A DNA stretch of 5,935 nt, taken from contig CAZOHN010000215.1 of NCBI GenBank assembly GCA_964579325.1, forward strand, positions 1 to 5,935, given 5' to 3'. The notes under the pieces were generated by a model. The model made no database searches. It saw nothing but the letters and a program-made list of their open reading frames with translations, and had not been told where the DNA came from. Position 1 is the first letter of the stretch, and each line of letters opens with the position of its first letter. Origin of the DNA: CAZOHN01 sp964579325 (GTDB lineage Bacteria; Pseudomonadota; Alphaproteobacteria; Rhodobacterales; Rhodobacteraceae). Shown in pieces: positions 4,767 through 5,935 of this stretch. The position numbers and the translations under genes were made by a program.

Positions 4767-5935
4767 TTATGGTAACGTGTCGGGTTTTTTTGGGGCGCCC
4801 GCCACGATCTCGCCCGAAAGCGAATTGGGCGCCGTCCCGGTGATCCTGACCCGCACGAGATCGCCCGCGCGCTGGTCCGGTGCATCGACGTGGACAGCGT
4901 GGAGGTAGTCCGACTTGCCGACCATCTGGCCATCGCGCCGGCCGGCCTTTTCCAGAAGCACGCCCACCTCGCGCCCGACCATCGCTTCCAGCGCCTCGCT
5001 TTGCTGGCGCGCGAGCAGGTCCTGGAGACGCCAGAGCCTGGCATCCGCCGCGTCCGGGTCCACCTGCGGTTTCTCAGCCGCTGGCGTTCCGGGACGCGGC
5101 GAGTAGCGGAAGGAAAAGGCCATCCCGAAGCCGACCGCCTCGATCAGCGCCAGAGTCGCCTGGAAATCTGCCTCGGTTTCGCCCGGAAATCCCACGATGA
5201 AGTCCGACGACAGCATCAGGTCGGGGCGGGCCGCGCGCAGGCGTTCGATCAGCCGCAGATAGTCCTCGGCGCGATGCTTGCGATTCATCGCCTTGAGGAT
5301 CCGGTCGCTTCCCGACTGCACCGGCAGGTGCAGGTAGGGCATCAGCTTGGGCTCGTCGCCATGGGCGGCGATCAGGTCGTCGTCCATGTCGTTGGGGTGG
5401 CTCGTGGTGTAGCGGATGCGCTCCAGCCCATCGACGCGCGCCAGCGCCCGGATCAGTCGACCGAAGGTCCACTCGGAACCGCTATCGCCCAGGCCATGCC
5501 AGCCGTTGACGTTCTGGCCCAGAAGCGTGATCTCGCGCGCCCCGCGCTCCACGAGGTCGCGTGCTTCGCGCAGGATGCGCTCGGCGGGTCGGCTGACCTC
5601 TGCACCCCGGGTGTAGGGCACCACGCAGAACGAGCAGAACTTGTCGCAGCCCTCCTGAACCGTCAGGAACACCGCCGGGGCCGAGCGGCTGCGGGCGCGG
5701 GGCAGGTGGTCGAACTTGTCCTCGGCGGGAAAGTCGGTGTCGATCGCGCGGCGCCCCTCTGCCAACGCCTTCGCCATTGCGGGCAGGCGGTGGTAGCTCT
5801 GCGGGCCCACCACGAGATCGACCGCAGGCTGCCGCCGCACGATCTCCTCGCCCTCGGCCTGCGCCACGCAACCCGCGACACCGATCTTGAGGTTCGGGCG
5901 ATCCGCTTTGAGCGGCTTCAGCCGGCCCAGTTCCG
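4767..5935 (-). CDS. miaB: tRNA-2-methylthio-N6-isopentenyladenosine synthase MiaB (5' end outside window)
   Basis: MiaB is a radical-SAM methylthiotransferase that converts i6A37 of tRNAs to ms2i6A37 in the cytosol. The window holds 388 codons to the TAA at 4769-4767. By alignment from memory with E. coli MiaB about 50 N-terminal residues, including the first two cluster cysteines of the MTTase domain, lie beyond the right edge. The third one is visible in GVAGCVAQAEGEE (Cys at visible residue 22). The radical-SAM cluster motif is GCDKFCSFC (visible C96, C100, C103; bases 5625-5648). It is followed by VVPYTRGAEVSRP, LLGQNVNGW, LPVQSGSDRIL and SSDFIVGFPGET, all MiaB signatures. A TRAM RNA-binding domain occupies about visible residues 320-378. 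A GTG at 5867 is internal, not the start. The conserved PYTRG and QNVN context favours MiaB over MtaB or RimO. It leads the cluster as in E. coli, and the gap of 97 nt to the next gene allows cotranscription. Confidence 0.97.
   Translation of the reverse strand, partial: ELGRLKPLKADRPNLKIGVAGCVAQAEGEEIVRRQPAVDLVVGPQSYHRLPAMAKALAEGRRAIDTDFPAEDKFDHLPRARSRSAPAVFLTVQEGCDKFCSFCVVPYTRGAEVSRPAERILREARDLVERGAREITLLGQNVNGWHGLGDSGSEWTFGRLIRALARVDGLERIRYTTSHPNDMDDDLIAAHGDEPKLMPYLHLPVQSGSDRILKAMNRKHRAEDYLRLIERLRAARPDLMLSSDFIVGFPGETEADFQATLALIEAVGFGMAFSFRYSPRPGTPAAEKPQVDPDAADARLWRLQDLLARQQSEALEAMVGREVGVLLEKAGRRDGQMVGKSDYLHAVHVDAPDQRAGDLVRVRITGTAPNSLSGEIVAGAPKKPDTLP

Overview
The window is a compact, high-GC, all-minus-strand stretch of an alphaproteobacterial chromosome, most likely Rhodobacterales. 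I infer this from protein style (YbeY with TNVLSWP, the N-termini of PhoH and CorC, the MiaB sequence) and from gene order; no taxonomic marker is present. Reading in the direction of transcription (right to left) the order is miaB (5' end outside the window), a small pilin-like glycine-rich gene, phoH/ybeZ, ybeY, corC/ybeX and lnt. Apart from the pilin-like gene this is the conserved miaB-ybeZ-ybeY-ybeX-lnt cluster known from E. coli and many other Proteobacteria.

Layout: lnt (32-1558) begins one base after the corC stop. corC (1560-2471) lies 42 nt after ybeY. ybeY (2514-3017) overlaps the end of phoH by 8 nt. phoH (3010-4020) starts at TTG behind a strong Shine-Dalgarno. A 112-nt gap (4021-4132) carries an imperfect inverted repeat. 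Next comes the pilin-like gene (4133-4669) and a 97-nt gap (4670-4766) with a small hairpin. miaB (4767 to the right edge) lacks roughly its first 50 codons. Bases 1-31 downstream of lnt hold a short hairpin that may be a terminator stem. No gap longer than about 112 nt exists, and no tRNA, rRNA, CRISPR, insertion sequence or transposase was seen.

Function: MiaB modifies tRNA. YbeZ (PhoH-like ATPase), YbeY (metal-dependent endoribonuclease) and YbeX/CorC are linked to rRNA processing, ribosome quality control and Mg2+ homeostasis. Lnt completes bacterial lipoprotein acylation. This part is ordinary housekeeping.

The one unexpected item is the gene between miaB and phoH. It encodes a 178-residue protein with a basic leader, a G|SVTPE prepilin-peptidase-like site, one hydrophobic helix, and a tail that is about two-thirds glycine with runs of 15 and 12 glycines and a cysteine-bounded C-terminal cap. 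No pilus assembly gene is visible nearby. This is the best candidate for something poorly described. The remaining observations are small regulatory or translational details.
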